Origin: Parasphingopyxis sp.
GTDB lineage: Bacteria > Pseudomonadota > Alphaproteobacteria > Sphingomonadales > Sphingomonadaceae
Length of the DNA stretch: 64,000 nt
Direction of reading: 5' to 3'
Assembly (NCBI RefSeq): GCF_028279465.1
Contig: NZ_JANQNS010000015.1
Span: 760,929 to 824,928 of the forward strand
Below, in pieces: positions 16,405-28,100 of this stretch. Numbering within the stretch: the first letter of the stretch is position 1; each line of letters starts with the position of its first letter. The notes beneath the pieces were generated by a model. The model did no database searches. It had not been told where the DNA came from and saw only the letters and a list, made by a program, of their open reading frames with translations. The position numbers and the translations under genes were made by a program.

Positions 16405-18021
16405 ATGTATACAGTCGAACTGACGGAATCGCTGTTTACGGCGCAGACGGACACGCCGTTTCGCGCGACGACGATCGCGGAAATGCTGCGCGAGCAGGCA
16501 GAGGAACGCGGCGACAAACTGGCGCTGCGCGAGCTGCTCGAAGATGGCAGTATCGACCGGGAATGGAGCTACGCGGAACTGCTGGCCGATAGCGAGAAGC
16601 TGGCCCGGGCGCTGGCTGCGCGGCATGATCGCGGCGCGCGCATTGCCATCATGGCGAACAATCTGCCGGAATGGATATTGATGGAATGCGCCTCGGCGAT
16701 AGCGGGCCTTACGCTTGTGACCGTCAACCCCGCCTTCAATGCCCGCGAGCTGCGCTATGTGCTCGAGCAATCGGCGTCGCAAGCCGTCTATTATGTAGCC
16801 GCCGTGCGGGGCAATCCGTTAGGGCCGATCGTCGAGACGGCCTGCGAGGGCCTGGCGGCGATCGCGCATAAAATCCTGCTAACGGACCATGACGCGCTGT
16901 TCACTGGCCATGAGAGCGGCGAAACGCGCGCGACCGAGCCGGACGATGTCGTCCAGATTCAATATACGTCCGGCACGACCGGCTTTCCAAAGGGCGCGCT
17001 GCTGCATCAGAAAGGTTTGATCCAGAATGCAGCCGACATATTCCGCCGTACCAAGGCGTCGGCCGACGACAGTCTGGTGCTGATGGTGCCGCTGTTCCAC
17101 ACCGCCGGTTGCGCGATATCCGTGCTCGGCTCGCTGACGCACGGCATGACGATCCTGCTCGCACCGGGTTACGATCCGCAGATGATCGCGCGCGTTATTG
17201 AGCGCGAACGCCCGACGATGACGGGCGGTGTGCCGACGATGCTGTTCGGTCTTGTCGAAGAAGCGGAGAAGACCGGGCGCGACCTCAGCTCGATCAAGGG
17301 CGTCACCTGTGGCGGCGCGATGGTGGCCCCCGAACTCTCCCGCCGCGTGCGCGAAACGATCGGCGCCACGATCCAGATCATCTACGGCCAGACCGAGGCA
17401 TCGCCCGGCATAACAATGGCTGGCATAGACGATGCCGAAGAGGATTTGACTCAGACGATCGGCCAGTCCCTCCCGCATATGGATGTCGCCATCCTAGAGG
17501 CGGGCGGCAGCCGCGTCTGCGATATCGGCGAGCAGGGCGAGATCTGCGTGCGCGGCTACAACGTCATGACCGGCTATAACGACAACCCGGAAGCCACGGC
17601 CGAAACCATCGATGCTAACGGCTGGCTGCGCACCGGCGATCTCGGCACGATGGACGCACGCGGCTATCTGAAGATCACGGGCCGGGTGAAGGAGATGATC
17701 ATCCGCGGCGGCGAAAATCTGTTTCCGGCCGAAATCGAGAATGCGATGCTCGAACATCCGGCGCTGGCCGAAGTCGCCGTGGTGGGCGTGCCCGACGAGA
17801 AATGGGGCGAACTCGTCGCCTGTTTCATGCGTGCCGGGGATGGTGAGAAACCGGATGCCGACGATCTCAAGACTTTCGTGCGCGAGCGGCTGGCGCCGCA
17901 CAAGACGCCGTCATTCTGGATTTGGGTCGACGAGTGGCCGATGACGGGCTCGGGCAAAATCCAGAAATTCGCCATGGCCGAAGCATTCGAACGCGGCGAA
18001 TATGATGCGCTGACCGCGTAA
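16405..18021 (+). CDS. AMP-forming acyl-CoA synthetase
   Basis: The 538-residue enzyme belongs to the ANL superfamily. It has the P-loop YTSGTTGFPKGALL near residue 190, the IYGQTEASPG motif, TGDLGTMDARGYLKITGR with the hinge, RGGENLFPAEIE, and the C-terminal catalytic lysine in GSGKIQKF. It activates a carboxylic acid to its CoA thioester through an acyl-adenylate. Sequence style fits medium-chain fatty-acid or aryl-acid CoA ligases; substrate not determined. It is divergent from the Baeyer-Villiger enzyme with 153 bp between starts. Ester cleavage after a Baeyer-Villiger step releases acids, so a joint catabolic role is plausible. Confidence 0.9.
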   Translation: MYTVELTESLFTAQTDTPFRATTIAEMLREQAEERGDKLALRELLEDGSIDREWSYAELLADSEKLARALAARHDRGARIAIMANNLPEWILMECASAIAGLTLVTVNPAFNARELRYVLEQSASQAVYYVAAVRGNPLGPIVETACEGLAAIAHKILLTDHDALFTGHESGETRATEPDDVVQIQYTSGTTGFPKGALLHQKGLIQNAADIFRRTKASADDSLVLMVPLFHTAGCAISVLGSLTHGMTILLAPGYDPQMIARVIERERPTMTGGVPTMLFGLVEEAEKTGRDLSSIKGVTCGGAMVAPELSRRVRETIGATIQIIYGQTEASPGITMAGIDDAEEDLTQTIGQSLPHMDVAILEAGGSRVCDIGEQGEICVRGYNVMTGYNDNPEATAETIDANGWLRTGDLGTMDARGYLKITGRVKEMIIRGGENLFPAEIENAMLEHPALAEVAVVGVPDEKWGELVACFMRAGDGEKPDADDLKTFVRERLAPHKTPSFWIWVDEWPMTGSGKIQKFAMAEAFERGEYDALTA

Positions 18022-18034
18022 GCGAAATGCGCAC

Positions 18035-18712
18035 CTAAACGGCTTCCGCCGCCGCCTCGCTTTTCGCGACTTCGCCCGCGATATGGCGGAAGGCCTTTTC
18101 GAAGACTTCCGGCGGCTGGCCGCCATTGATTACATATTCGCCATTGACGATGATCGTCGGGACCGACTGGATGCCGCGCCCGCGCTGATGGGATTGGGAC
18201 TGGCGGACATGGCCCGCATAGTCCTTCCCGGCCAGTATCTCGCGCGCCTGCACGCCATCGAGCCCGACGGACTCCGCGATTTCCGCCAGCGTCTCATGAT
18301 CGCCCATATTCTTGCCGTCGGTAAAATAGGCCGTGAACAACGCATGTTTAAGCGCGCGCTGCTTACCCTCCTCCATCGCCCATTCGAGCAACCGGTGCGC
18401 ATCGAACGTATTATAGATGCGAAAACCCTCGCCCGCGTTCATCGTGAACCCGGCTTCTTCAGCACGTGCCTGGATCTCGCCACCGCGCCGCTTCGCCTCG
18501 TCCGGCGATATCCGGTATTTGGTCGCGAAATAATCGGCTCGGTCCATGCCTTCAGGCGGCATGTCCGGATTGAGTTCGAACGGCTCGAACCGGATATAGG
18601 GCTCTATCTCTTCGCCGATCGCGGCCAGCGCCGTCTCCATGTTGCGCAGCCCTACGACGCACCAAGGACAAGAGATATCGGAAACGAAATCGATCTTGAG
18701 TTGCGTTGCCAT
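18035..18712 (-). CDS. DsbA-family thioredoxin-fold protein (FrnE/2-hydroxychromene isomerase-like)
   Basis: This 225-residue protein begins with a thioredoxin-fold strand and the CPWC active-site motif in DISCPWCVVG. It continues with the helical insertion typical of FrnE-type DsbA proteins and a late cis-proline region (QSVPTIIVNGEYVINGGQP). No signal peptide is visible, so it acts in the cytoplasm. FrnE proteins are disulfide isomerases or oxidoreductases, often linked to stress response. AGGAG lies 7 bp before the ATG. It is convergent with the acyl-CoA synthetase, 13 bp between stops. Confidence 0.88.
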   Translation of the reverse strand: MATQLKIDFVSDISCPWCVVGLRNMETALAAIGEEIEPYIRFEPFELNPDMPPEGMDRADYFATKYRISPDEAKRRGGEIQARAEEAGFTMNAGEGFRIYNTFDAHRLLEWAMEEGKQRALKHALFTAYFTDGKNMGDHETLAEIAESVGLDGVQAREILAGKDYAGHVRQSQSHQRGRGIQSVPTIIVNGEYVINGGQPPEVFEKAFRHIAGEVAKSEAAAEAV

Positions 18713-18836
18713 GACGGACTCCTGAGAATGGATCGGACGCGCTCGGGGACTCGCGGAGGAACATCCATATCATAGTTGGAGTTGACCTCCCAACGCGCTG
18801 TCCCTAAGTGAGCCGCCCCGCAAGCACGCTTGCCAT

Positions 18837-18911
18837 GGCCCCTTCGTCTAGCGGTTAGGACGCGGCCCTCTCACGGCTGAAACACGGGTTCGAGTCCCGT
18901 AGGGGTCACCA
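18837..18911 (+). tRNA. tRNA-Glu (anticodon CTC)
   Basis: A full cloverleaf can be drawn. The acceptor stem GGCCCCT pairs with AGGGGTC (one G-T pair). The D arm is GTCT/GGAC, and the anticodon stem CGGCC/GGCTG encloses CTCTCAC with anticodon CTC. The T arm ACGGG/CCCGT encloses TTCGAGT, the discriminator is A, and CCA is encoded. CTC reads the GAG glutamate codon. Confidence 0.93.
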
Positions 18912-18999
18912 GCTTTTTCTCCCTCCTTCAGACTGTCGAAACGGGCAGAGCGTCGAACCCGTGTCCTTTTTCTCGACGGATGGGCGGGCCCATCCTTCA

Positions 19000-19025
19000 G
19001 GGTTCGAGTCCCGTAGGACTCACCA
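19000..19025 (+). other. Imperfect copy of the tRNA-Glu 3' end (attachment-site-like scar)
   Basis: Bases 19000-19025 repeat the last 26 bases of the tRNA-Glu gene (18886-18911) with two adjacent mismatches (GG to AC). The copy covers the T arm, acceptor 3' strand and CCA. No 5' half of a tRNA precedes it. Duplicated tRNA 3' ends are the usual trace of integrase-mediated insertion; here only about 90 bp separates the copies and no integrase is nearby, so it may be a leftover scar or a decayed tandem tRNA. The AT-richer RTX locus begins 170 bp beyond. Confidence 0.65.
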
Positions 19026-19192
19026 AATATTTAGAGCTCCTCTGCCCCTGACCGGGCGAACTGGCGCGACTAGAAAACTACGTCTGCTCTAGGGCTTTGA
19101 ACGGCGGCCCACCGCGCATCAATTACGATGTCAGATCGAAGCACCCTTAGAGCGTCGTGCAGTACACTAAGATATCGACAGATCTGTTGCGT

Positions 19193-22100
19193 CTAAACAA
19201 ATGTCTCTTGGAAACTTATGGCCGCCTCGCCTGCGTCGAAAGCCATATCCAGCGCGAAGTCAGGACCCGATTCCGCACCCTGATCTTCAAACGCCTGCTT
19301 GCCCACACTCCCAAAATCTTGAATATCGTCGTCCGCGAGTACGGGCATATCAAAATCTGTCGGAGCGCGGCCTATTGGGCGCTCATAACTCAAGATCATA
19401 GCCGATCGATCAACGCTGAACGTTATCTCGTTCGCGCTATCTTCGCTAAGCTCCCGAAGGTAAATCGCGTCCGCACCCTCAGAAGAATTTGCGATTCCTG
19501 CCACAGGAGCGATCTCTGTCATTTCCGCGCTATCCAAAGCGGGCGCCTCAGGCAACACTGTAGCAGTCATGACGCTATCGTTGCCTTCAAACGATACTAT
19601 TTGCAGAGATTGCGGTGTCTCCGCCGGCCAGAAAAGATCGTCATAGCCATCAAGATATATGAGGCCGGAGTCAGTCTGGCGAACGACAAACATGTCATCC
19701 GCTGAAGTCGCAGATTGATCAAACGAAGGCAGAGACATCATCGCCGCGGACTGTCCGCTTTGCCCCGACACGATCAGCTCGATATCCGCCTTGGAATAAG
19801 AGGCTTCGCCGGCTTCCGAGAAGCTGATCTCTTCGATCGACCAATCGCCACTTCCGGTCCAGAATTGCCACAGGACTTCTATCTCGCTGGCGTCAGGCAG
19901 TGTGATGATGAGGCTGTCGCCGCTCTGCGAGAAAGTAAGATCGTTTCGGAAGATACCGGAGCCCATCTGGATCACGTCGTAACCGGCGCTTTCCGACTCC
20001 TCGATCACATCTTCTCCGTCGCCAAGATTGAACAGATATGTATCGGCGCCATCGCCACCCTCCATCCGGTCATTCCCGGCTTCACCGGCAAGCGTATCGT
20101 CGCCAACATCGCCTTGCAGCAAATCATCACCGGCGGCTGCGTAGATAATATTGTTCTCCTCGCCGCCGACCAGCGTATCAGCCCCTGCTGTCGGTTTGAG
20201 GGTCGCTTGTTCAATATCGAATTTCGACATCGCGGTTTCGCCCGCTTCGGCAAACGTTATCTGGTCAATCGCCCAGTCACCGCTTCCGATCCAGATTTGC
20301 CACATCAGCGTGATTTTATCGCCATTCGGCAGAGCAATATCGACATCGTCGCCATTACGCGTAATGTCCAAATCAGACTTGAGAATCCCGGCACCGAAAT
20401 GAAGCGTGTCGAAATCGACATCCGCAGTTTCCTCGATCACATCCTGACCGTCGCCGGTATTGAATATGTAGGTATCTGCCCCGACCCCACCTTCCAACTG
20501 GTCGTTTCCAAGGCCACCCGTGAGCTGATCGTCACCGCCCAAAGCCATAATCGTATCATTTCCGGCCAGCCCGTTGAGCGTATCATTTCCTTCCGTGCCA
20601 TCGATTTGATCGTCACCCGTGGTGGCATATGGGACGGCCATATTTTGCAGGTCGGACGGTGTCCAAATCGTACCGTCGTCGAAAACGACCTGTTCGATTT
20701 GGTCATGTTTCGAACCATCGAGTGTGTTCCAGATCGTAATTGCATCGTTCGATCCGGCAAAGGTTAGGATCACCGCATCGCTGCCGGACGGACCATGCAT
20801 TACTGTCGTCACTGTTGGGTCATAACCGTGGATCAGAAGGCGATCTGTGTCATGATTTCCGTTGTCGTCAATCAACATACTTCCGTCGCCGGCATTGAAG
20901 ACGTACGTGTCAGAACCATCTGAGCCGTGGAGCGTATCATCACCCAAACCGCCCGTGATCGTATCGTTGCCGTTACCGCCTGTGACCGTATCGTCGCCAG
21001 CACCGCCGATGATTATATCATCGCCATTGCCTGCGGTAATTGTGTCGTTACCGGCACCACCGTCGATCAGATCGACAGCGTGAGAACCTTTGATCGTATC
21101 ATCGCCTGACGTCTGCTGGCCGAGTACGTAGGCGGCTGCCAGCTGCGTCTCATCCCACACCGTGCCGTCGGCAAAGCGCACCTCTTCGATGCCCGCATCA
21201 CTCCACCACTGGTTCTCGAGCTTGATCGAACCTGCCGTTCCGTTGAAGCTGATCAGCACATCATCGAAATCACTCATCGAGGCGAAAAGCAGATCTCCCG
21301 GCGCGATCCCAGCGCCCAGTTCCAGCACATTGTCTCTACTGCCGCGATAGTCGTAGACGATGTCGTCGCCATCGCCGAGATTGTAGATATAGGTATCTGA
21401 ATCACGGGCGCCTTCCAGCTGATCATCACCAAGGCCGCCGGTGATTACGTCATCGCCATAGCCGGTATAAATAGTATCATTGCCGGCACCGCCATCGACG
21501 ATATCGGCAGCGTTAGACGCTTTGATCGTATCATCGCCTGAGGTCTGCTGGCCGAGCACATATTCGGCGGCAAGAGTGGCTTCGTCCCAGATGGTGCCGT
21601 CGTCGAACCGTACCTCTTCGATGCCCGCATCGCCCCACCACTGGTTCTCGAGCTTGATCGAACCTGCCGTTCCGTTGAAGCTGATCAGCACATCGTCGAA
21701 ATCGCTCATCGAGGCGAAAAGCAGATCTCCCGGCGCAATGCCTTCGCCGAAGACAAGCGCGTTGGTGCGCGTACCGTAATAGTCGTGAACAACGTCATCG
21801 CCGTCGCCGAGATAGTAAAAATATGTGTCTGCACCTTTGCCGCCATTAAGCTGATCGTCACCCGGGCCGCCGGTGATTATGTCATCGCCGTCTTTCGCAT
21901 TGACGGTATCGTTACCGCCATGAGCGTTGATGATCTCGTCCAGGGCGGTGCCCGTAAGTGTCTCGCCGGCGGCCGTTCCCTCGATCGATGGCAATAGGCT
22001 CAGGAGATGATCGTCATTCCAGATCGTGCCATCGGCGAATTCGACGGTTTCAATTTTCCAGCTGCGATGGCCGGTAAGCTGACCGGTCAACGTGACGGAA

Positions 22101-25100
22101 CCCGTGCCTCCCGAGATTTCGAGGATCATGTCCGTCGGTGTCGTGGTAGAGCGCGTTACGGTTATGTCCGATGGGGCGATACCTGCCCCGAAAATCAGTT
22201 CGTCGTTACCATTGCTCCAATAATACCGGTAGTCAGAGATGACGTCATGGCCATCGCCTGAGTTATAGATATAGGTATCGTTGTCCTCGCCGCCCTCGAG
22301 CAAGTCGTCGCCTGTACCGCCCTCGAGGATATCGGCACCACTATGACCAATAAGATTGTCGTTTCCAGCGCCGCCGATCAGCAGATCATCGAATGTTGTT
22401 CCGGAAATTAAATCATCGCCGGCGGTAGTTTCGGCTGCCGTCATCATGACCGCCAAGTCTGTCGAGTCCCAAATCGTGCCGTCAGCGAACTCGACATAAT
22501 CCAACGTCCATTCGCGACCGCCGAATATCTGATTTTTCAGGGTTACCGAGCTCTCACCCCCGTTGACGGACAGTAGCATGTCTTCGGCACCTGGCTCGGG
22601 ACGGGAAACTACGACATCGGATGGATCGATACCGGCACCGAACAGCAATGTGTCGCCGCTGCTCCCCCAATAATAGGCAAAGTCGGCAATGGTGTCGTGG
22701 CCATCGCCAATATTGTGAACGAAAACGTCGCCGCCGCGCCCACCGTCCAAAATGTCGTTGCCTAAGCCTCCCTCCAGCGTATCGCTCGTGTAGAAACCGA
22801 GAAGATTGTCATCGCCATCTGTCGATTGCAGCAATGCGATTTGTATATCGGTCTTCGTCTTCGCAGTGCCATCTGCAAAGGTGAAGTTTTCGACATCCCA
22901 CCATGTCGTCGTGCTCGTGTTATTAATCGTCGACCATTCTTTCGGTATGATGATCTTGTCCTGGGTGCCGGCGATGGAAATCTGCAGCTCGTTGCCGTCG
23001 CGCGCGAATATCAAATCCTCCCAGGCGATATTCTCGCCGAACTGGACCGTGTCGTTCTCCGAATAGTTGGCGTTATCGACATCCTCATAGATGGTGTCGA
23101 CGCCGTCACCGATGTTGAAGACATAGGTATCGGCGCCGTCCTCTCCCCACAGCTCGTCATCGCCGTAACCGCCTTCGATAATGTCCGCCGTTCCATAACC
23201 GACAATCACATCGTCGCCTGCAGTTCCCTTCATGAACATCTGACGAAGGTCGGTATCCGTAAGGGTCGTTTCGGTGGCTTCAGCGAATGTGATCTGATCG
23301 ACAGATTTATCGGTCGTGCCGAAAGAGAATTGAGAGACTAGAGTCACTCTATCGCCGCCAGAATGCGTGATGACGAGATCTGTTCCCGACCGTTCGAAAG
23401 TAAGGTCGTCGAAGAAGATGCCAGTGCCAAAATGCAGCGTATCGAAATGCGGATTCAGAACGTAGCTCTCGCCCTCGATGATAACATCGTCGCCGTCTCC
23501 GAGATTGAAAAGATAGGTATCCGATCCATCGGCACCCACGAGCGTATCGTTGCCGGGCCCTCCGTGAAGCGTATCGTTGAATATCGAGCCCTTCAGATAA
23601 TCGTCGCCAGCGCCTCCGGTTGTGAGCACGTCCACAATGTCCTGATAGCTCATGCTGTCGACGACGGCGCTTGAGGAATCGAGAAACTCGATCGTTTCGA
23701 TCGCGCGCCACACTTCCCAATTATGTTGCGTGAATTGCCCCTCAACCGTTATCGACCCGCCTACACCGCCATCGATGAGTATCACCAGATCATTGTCTTC
23801 GCGTTGGAAACTAAGATCCGAACGCGTTACGGTATCATCGAATACGATTTTGTCATTGCCTCCCGCGTCGTTATGGACCGGCTCGCGGATGACGTCATTG
23901 CCGTCGCCATAGCTGAATTCGTAGGTGTCACTGGCCTTGCCAGCGTCGAGTATGTCGTCGCCTGGGCCGCCATTCAGAACCTCAGACCCCGCCGTTCCAA
24001 CAAGATGGTCATCGCCGGGCGTGCTCTGAAGCAGGATTGTCAAGACATCCGATTTCGTGAGCTCCGATCCGTCCTCGAAGCGGAAAACCTCGATGTCACG
24101 CCAAGTGAACCAGTTGTTATATGACCACTGTCCCGCAATGGTCAGGCTATCTCCAGTAGCGACGCCAGAACCGTCGAGAAGGTTTATAATCAGATCATTG
24201 CTGTTGCGTGCGAAATCGAGATTCGCCAACGCAATCCCCGCGCCGAATTCAACTGCATCATAGTCGCCATAGAGGACATTGCTTACGCTTTCCTCTATCC
24301 GATCATTACCGGCGCCAAAGCCGAATTCGTAGACATCTCCGCTATTGCCGCCTCTCACAATGTCATCGCCGGCGCTCGCGCCAAACCGATCGGAAAGCGC
24401 AAAGCCCTCGGCTACATCGTTGCCGCTTGTCGTGTTCTCCGCAATTACACGTTGGTTCAATTCATCCGCGGTCAGTGTAGTGCGGCCGCCACTACCGTCA
24501 TCATACTCAAGTTGCTCGATCCGACTTTTGCCAAAGGCTCCGAAAACGCCGGTCTGTATGAACGAATTCTGCGATTGGAGAGTAATGGTGGATGCGATGT
24601 CGTGGGGATCATTCGGGTCATCGATAGTAATGATCAAATCGGTCCCCGATGCAGAAAAGCTCAGGAAATCCTCAGTGATGCCAGTTCCCAAGGATACAGT
24701 ATCGGGCGTACTGTCGACTGAGACAAAGCCGACCCCGAGCAAACTGTTGCTGTTGTCGTGGATGATGTCGTTGCCATCGCCGAACTCGTAGACATAACGG
24801 TCGCCAGTTCCGCGACCCGACATGTAATCGTCGCCCTTCCCGCCGGTCAGCGTATCGGCGGTCAGATCCCCCCACAGACTGTCATCGCCATCCGTGCCGG
24901 TCGTAACGTCTACCAAAATGTCCTGCCAGCTTAGGCGAGTGCCGTCGGCGAACTCGAACCATTCGACGCGATCCATCCATTGCGCACCGAGCACGCCGGT
25001 TTGGAAGCTCGAAAACTGATTCAAGACGGTTAGGGTCTCGCCCGTGGACTCCAATGTAATGGTAAGGTGCGGATCGACAGAAAGCCGCGAAAAAACAACG

Positions 25101-28100
25101 TCCGCCGGATCAATATCAGGTGCGAACACGACTGTGTCGGCGCCATGCTCTAGCGATAATCCACCCAAACCAACGTCGACATCGATATAGCTGGATTGTT
25201 CGTCAATACTGTCATTGCCGAAACCGGAACCCCAGAAATATGTGTCGGCACCATCGCGCCCGATCATCAGATCATCGCCCGCGCTGGCATAGAATAGATC
25301 GTCATCGCCAAAGCCAGTCGTAACGTCATTTCCGTCCGTTGTTTCGGCTTCGATGATCTTTTGCTGAATATCCTTTGACGAGTAGCTGTCGCCATAATGG
25401 CGGAAAGCGAAGAGCTCGATCCGGCTATTGGGTGACCAGATATGATTATAGCCCAACGATCCATACGAGAACTGGCCATCGACCAGGATGGAATCGCCCG
25501 ATGAACCGATAGTGATCAGCAAGTCGCTCGAATTGCCCGGCGCCCGTGAAAAAGTAATGTCGTCCGGTGCAATGCCATCGCCGAATATCAGCATGTCGGC
25601 AGCGCTGAGCAGTGGATTGCTTTGATTGTCGATAATCGTATCGCTGCCGTCTCCAGCGTCGAAAACGTAGAGATCGCCGTCGTCCCCGCCCTTCAAAGTG
25701 TCGTTGCCAGCGCGTCCCTGGAAGACATCCGTATGCATGGTGCCTTCCATGACATCGTTGCCAGCGGTACCCTCGCCGACCGCGATGGCGATATCCGGCA
25801 GCTCCATGAGACCGCCATCGGCGAACTGGATTTCTTCGATACCGCGATTGTCGCTCAGCACGACGTCTGCGGCGAGCGGTACGACATCGGCAAACTGCCC
25901 CAGCACCGTCACGGTATCGCCGGTTGCCGTAACCGTGATGACAAGATCATCGCCTATGCGCTCGGCTGAGACCCCGTCCTTGTTGACATCGATGAAGCGA
26001 ATGCGATCGCCGCTGACGCCGCCTTCCACATCGTCGATAATCACATCGCCGAAACCGCTCTTGAGCAAATACACATCCTGCCCGCTTCCGCCGTCAACGG
26101 TGTCGCCATCGCCGATGTCGGAGAAAATCGTGCCTCCGCCATTCTGCGTCAGCGTTTCAGCCGCAGCGGTGCCGATCGTCAGATTATCGATGCCCAGAGC
26201 CGGCGCGAGTTCCGCCAATGTGAGTGGCGAGCCGCTATCGATAATCGCCGTTTCGAGCTGCGCTGCGGCGAAATCATCACGGACCAGATTATTATCGAAT
26301 CGCCGCGCACCATCATGCAGGGCACGCAAGAGCTCGCCCCATTCATCCCACTCAGCCAGAGCTGTCGCCGGCGTGCTCGAAAGTCCGCTCAGGATGGCGG
26401 AATAAGTGTCCGCGAGGCCGCCGGCACCATCGATCAGGATGAGATCGCGGCCTTCGTCATAATTGAGGCCGGAAAATTGCGAGAGACCGCTCGCCTGCAC
26501 CACGAGACTGAGCGTCAAACTCTCCAGCGTATCGGCCCAGAGCGTTTCAAGCTCATCAACATTATCGGTTAGCACATCGCCGGTCTGCGGATCGCGCGGC
26601 GCGATCTCCTGACCCGCGAATTCTTCGAGAAAGGCGAGCTTGCGCGCATCGAAGCCGCCGCTGCCGATCGGGTCGGCGGTTACGCCGTCAACATCCGCCC
26701 ATGCATAGAGGATCGCCTCCGCATCCGCCTTGAGGACCGAAAGATCGGTCGTCGTCAGCGCATCGAACGCCTGTACCTGTGCGAGCAGCCCGGCATCTTC
26801 GCTCATCGCGATACGCAGGTCGGCGACGGTTCCGAACCCGCGCAATTCGGGTAGCGCCGCGGCGGCTGACGAAACCGTCGTCGCGCCCAGATACTCGGTC
26901 GAGACCTGACTGATATCGAGCACGACATCGCCCGCATTGATCGTAGTGCCGTCGGTCAGTGTCACCGCGCCCTCGGCGGTAATCAGATTGCCGCCGATCT
27001 CGCCTGTCTCAGGTGTCGAGGTTGTCAGCGAAATCGAGGCGATATTGAGCGCGGCCAGCGAAAACAATTCGCCCGCATCGGTCTCACCATCGCCATCGAG
27101 ATCGCGCCAGACCTGCAGCTGCGAGAACACCGCATCGTTCGCGTCGATCACGCCGTCCGCGTTGCCGTCATGCGTCGCAAGCTCGGCAAACCCCGTCTGC
27201 GTCTCGTCCCCGAAAAACTCCGTGGAGTCGTCAACGATGCCGTTGGAATTGGCGTCGAGCACGAGGAAGCCATCATCGGGCCGCACCCAGCCCGACTGCT
27301 CGGCAAAACCATCCCCGTCGAACTCGAAATAGACGGCAGAGTTGGCAAGCGTCGTCAGCTCATACCCATCGCCGTCGAGATCGAGGACGATGGGGTCCCA
27401 ACCCTGGAATCCAACGCCGAAGCCGGCTTTCAAAGCGAGGTTGATGAACTGAAGTAGGTCCTGCTTGTTTGAATCTTCTTCTGCGCTTGCTCTGCCGCCT
27501 CTCGAAGCCTCGAAGGCCACAACTCCAGCGCTCGCTGCACCGCTGTCCAGATCGAGACTGTAATTCTCAATCTTCGCAACACCGCCCAAACCGTAACCAA
27601 TATTGATACCGAGACTGCCATCTTCGTAGCTTTTGAAGCTGGCGAATTTCATTGTTACGCTATCAACGAAGAACGCAGCAGCACTTAATATGCTTGAACC
27701 GATAACCGGAAAGGCGGTCATCAATGTGGAAAAGGGCGCCCAATAGGCCGTGTTGCCTTCCATCCACCATTGCTTGGTGCCACCGACTATCGGAATGCCC
27801 GCCATGAAGATCTGATCATCGGATGAGCCGTCCGTAACGATGGCATTAGAGCCAATATGGAAGAAGTCCTTACCGCTACCGCCGGCCATTAACGTCGCAA
27901 AACCACCAGCCACTAGAACGTCGTCGCCAGCACCACCGTCCAACTGATTGACATCAAAGATACTAAAGAAGTCGTCGCCTTCGCCGGCAAATAGCCAGTC
28001 GTCACCCTCGCCACCTTTCAGATGATCCCAGCCACCACCGCCATTAAGGACGTCGTTGCCAGCGCCTCCTTCTATGTAATCGGCACCACCGTGACCCAGC

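Noticed and set aside
19000..19025. A second tRNA gene
   Set aside because: Only the 3' half (T arm, acceptor strand, CCA) is present. No D arm or anticodon arm can be drawn upstream, so it is listed as a tRNA-end copy instead.
20000..25000. CRISPR-like or satellite repeats
   Set aside because: The regular repeats here are coding RTX nonapeptides and modules in an open frame; no identical short repeats with unique spacers occur.
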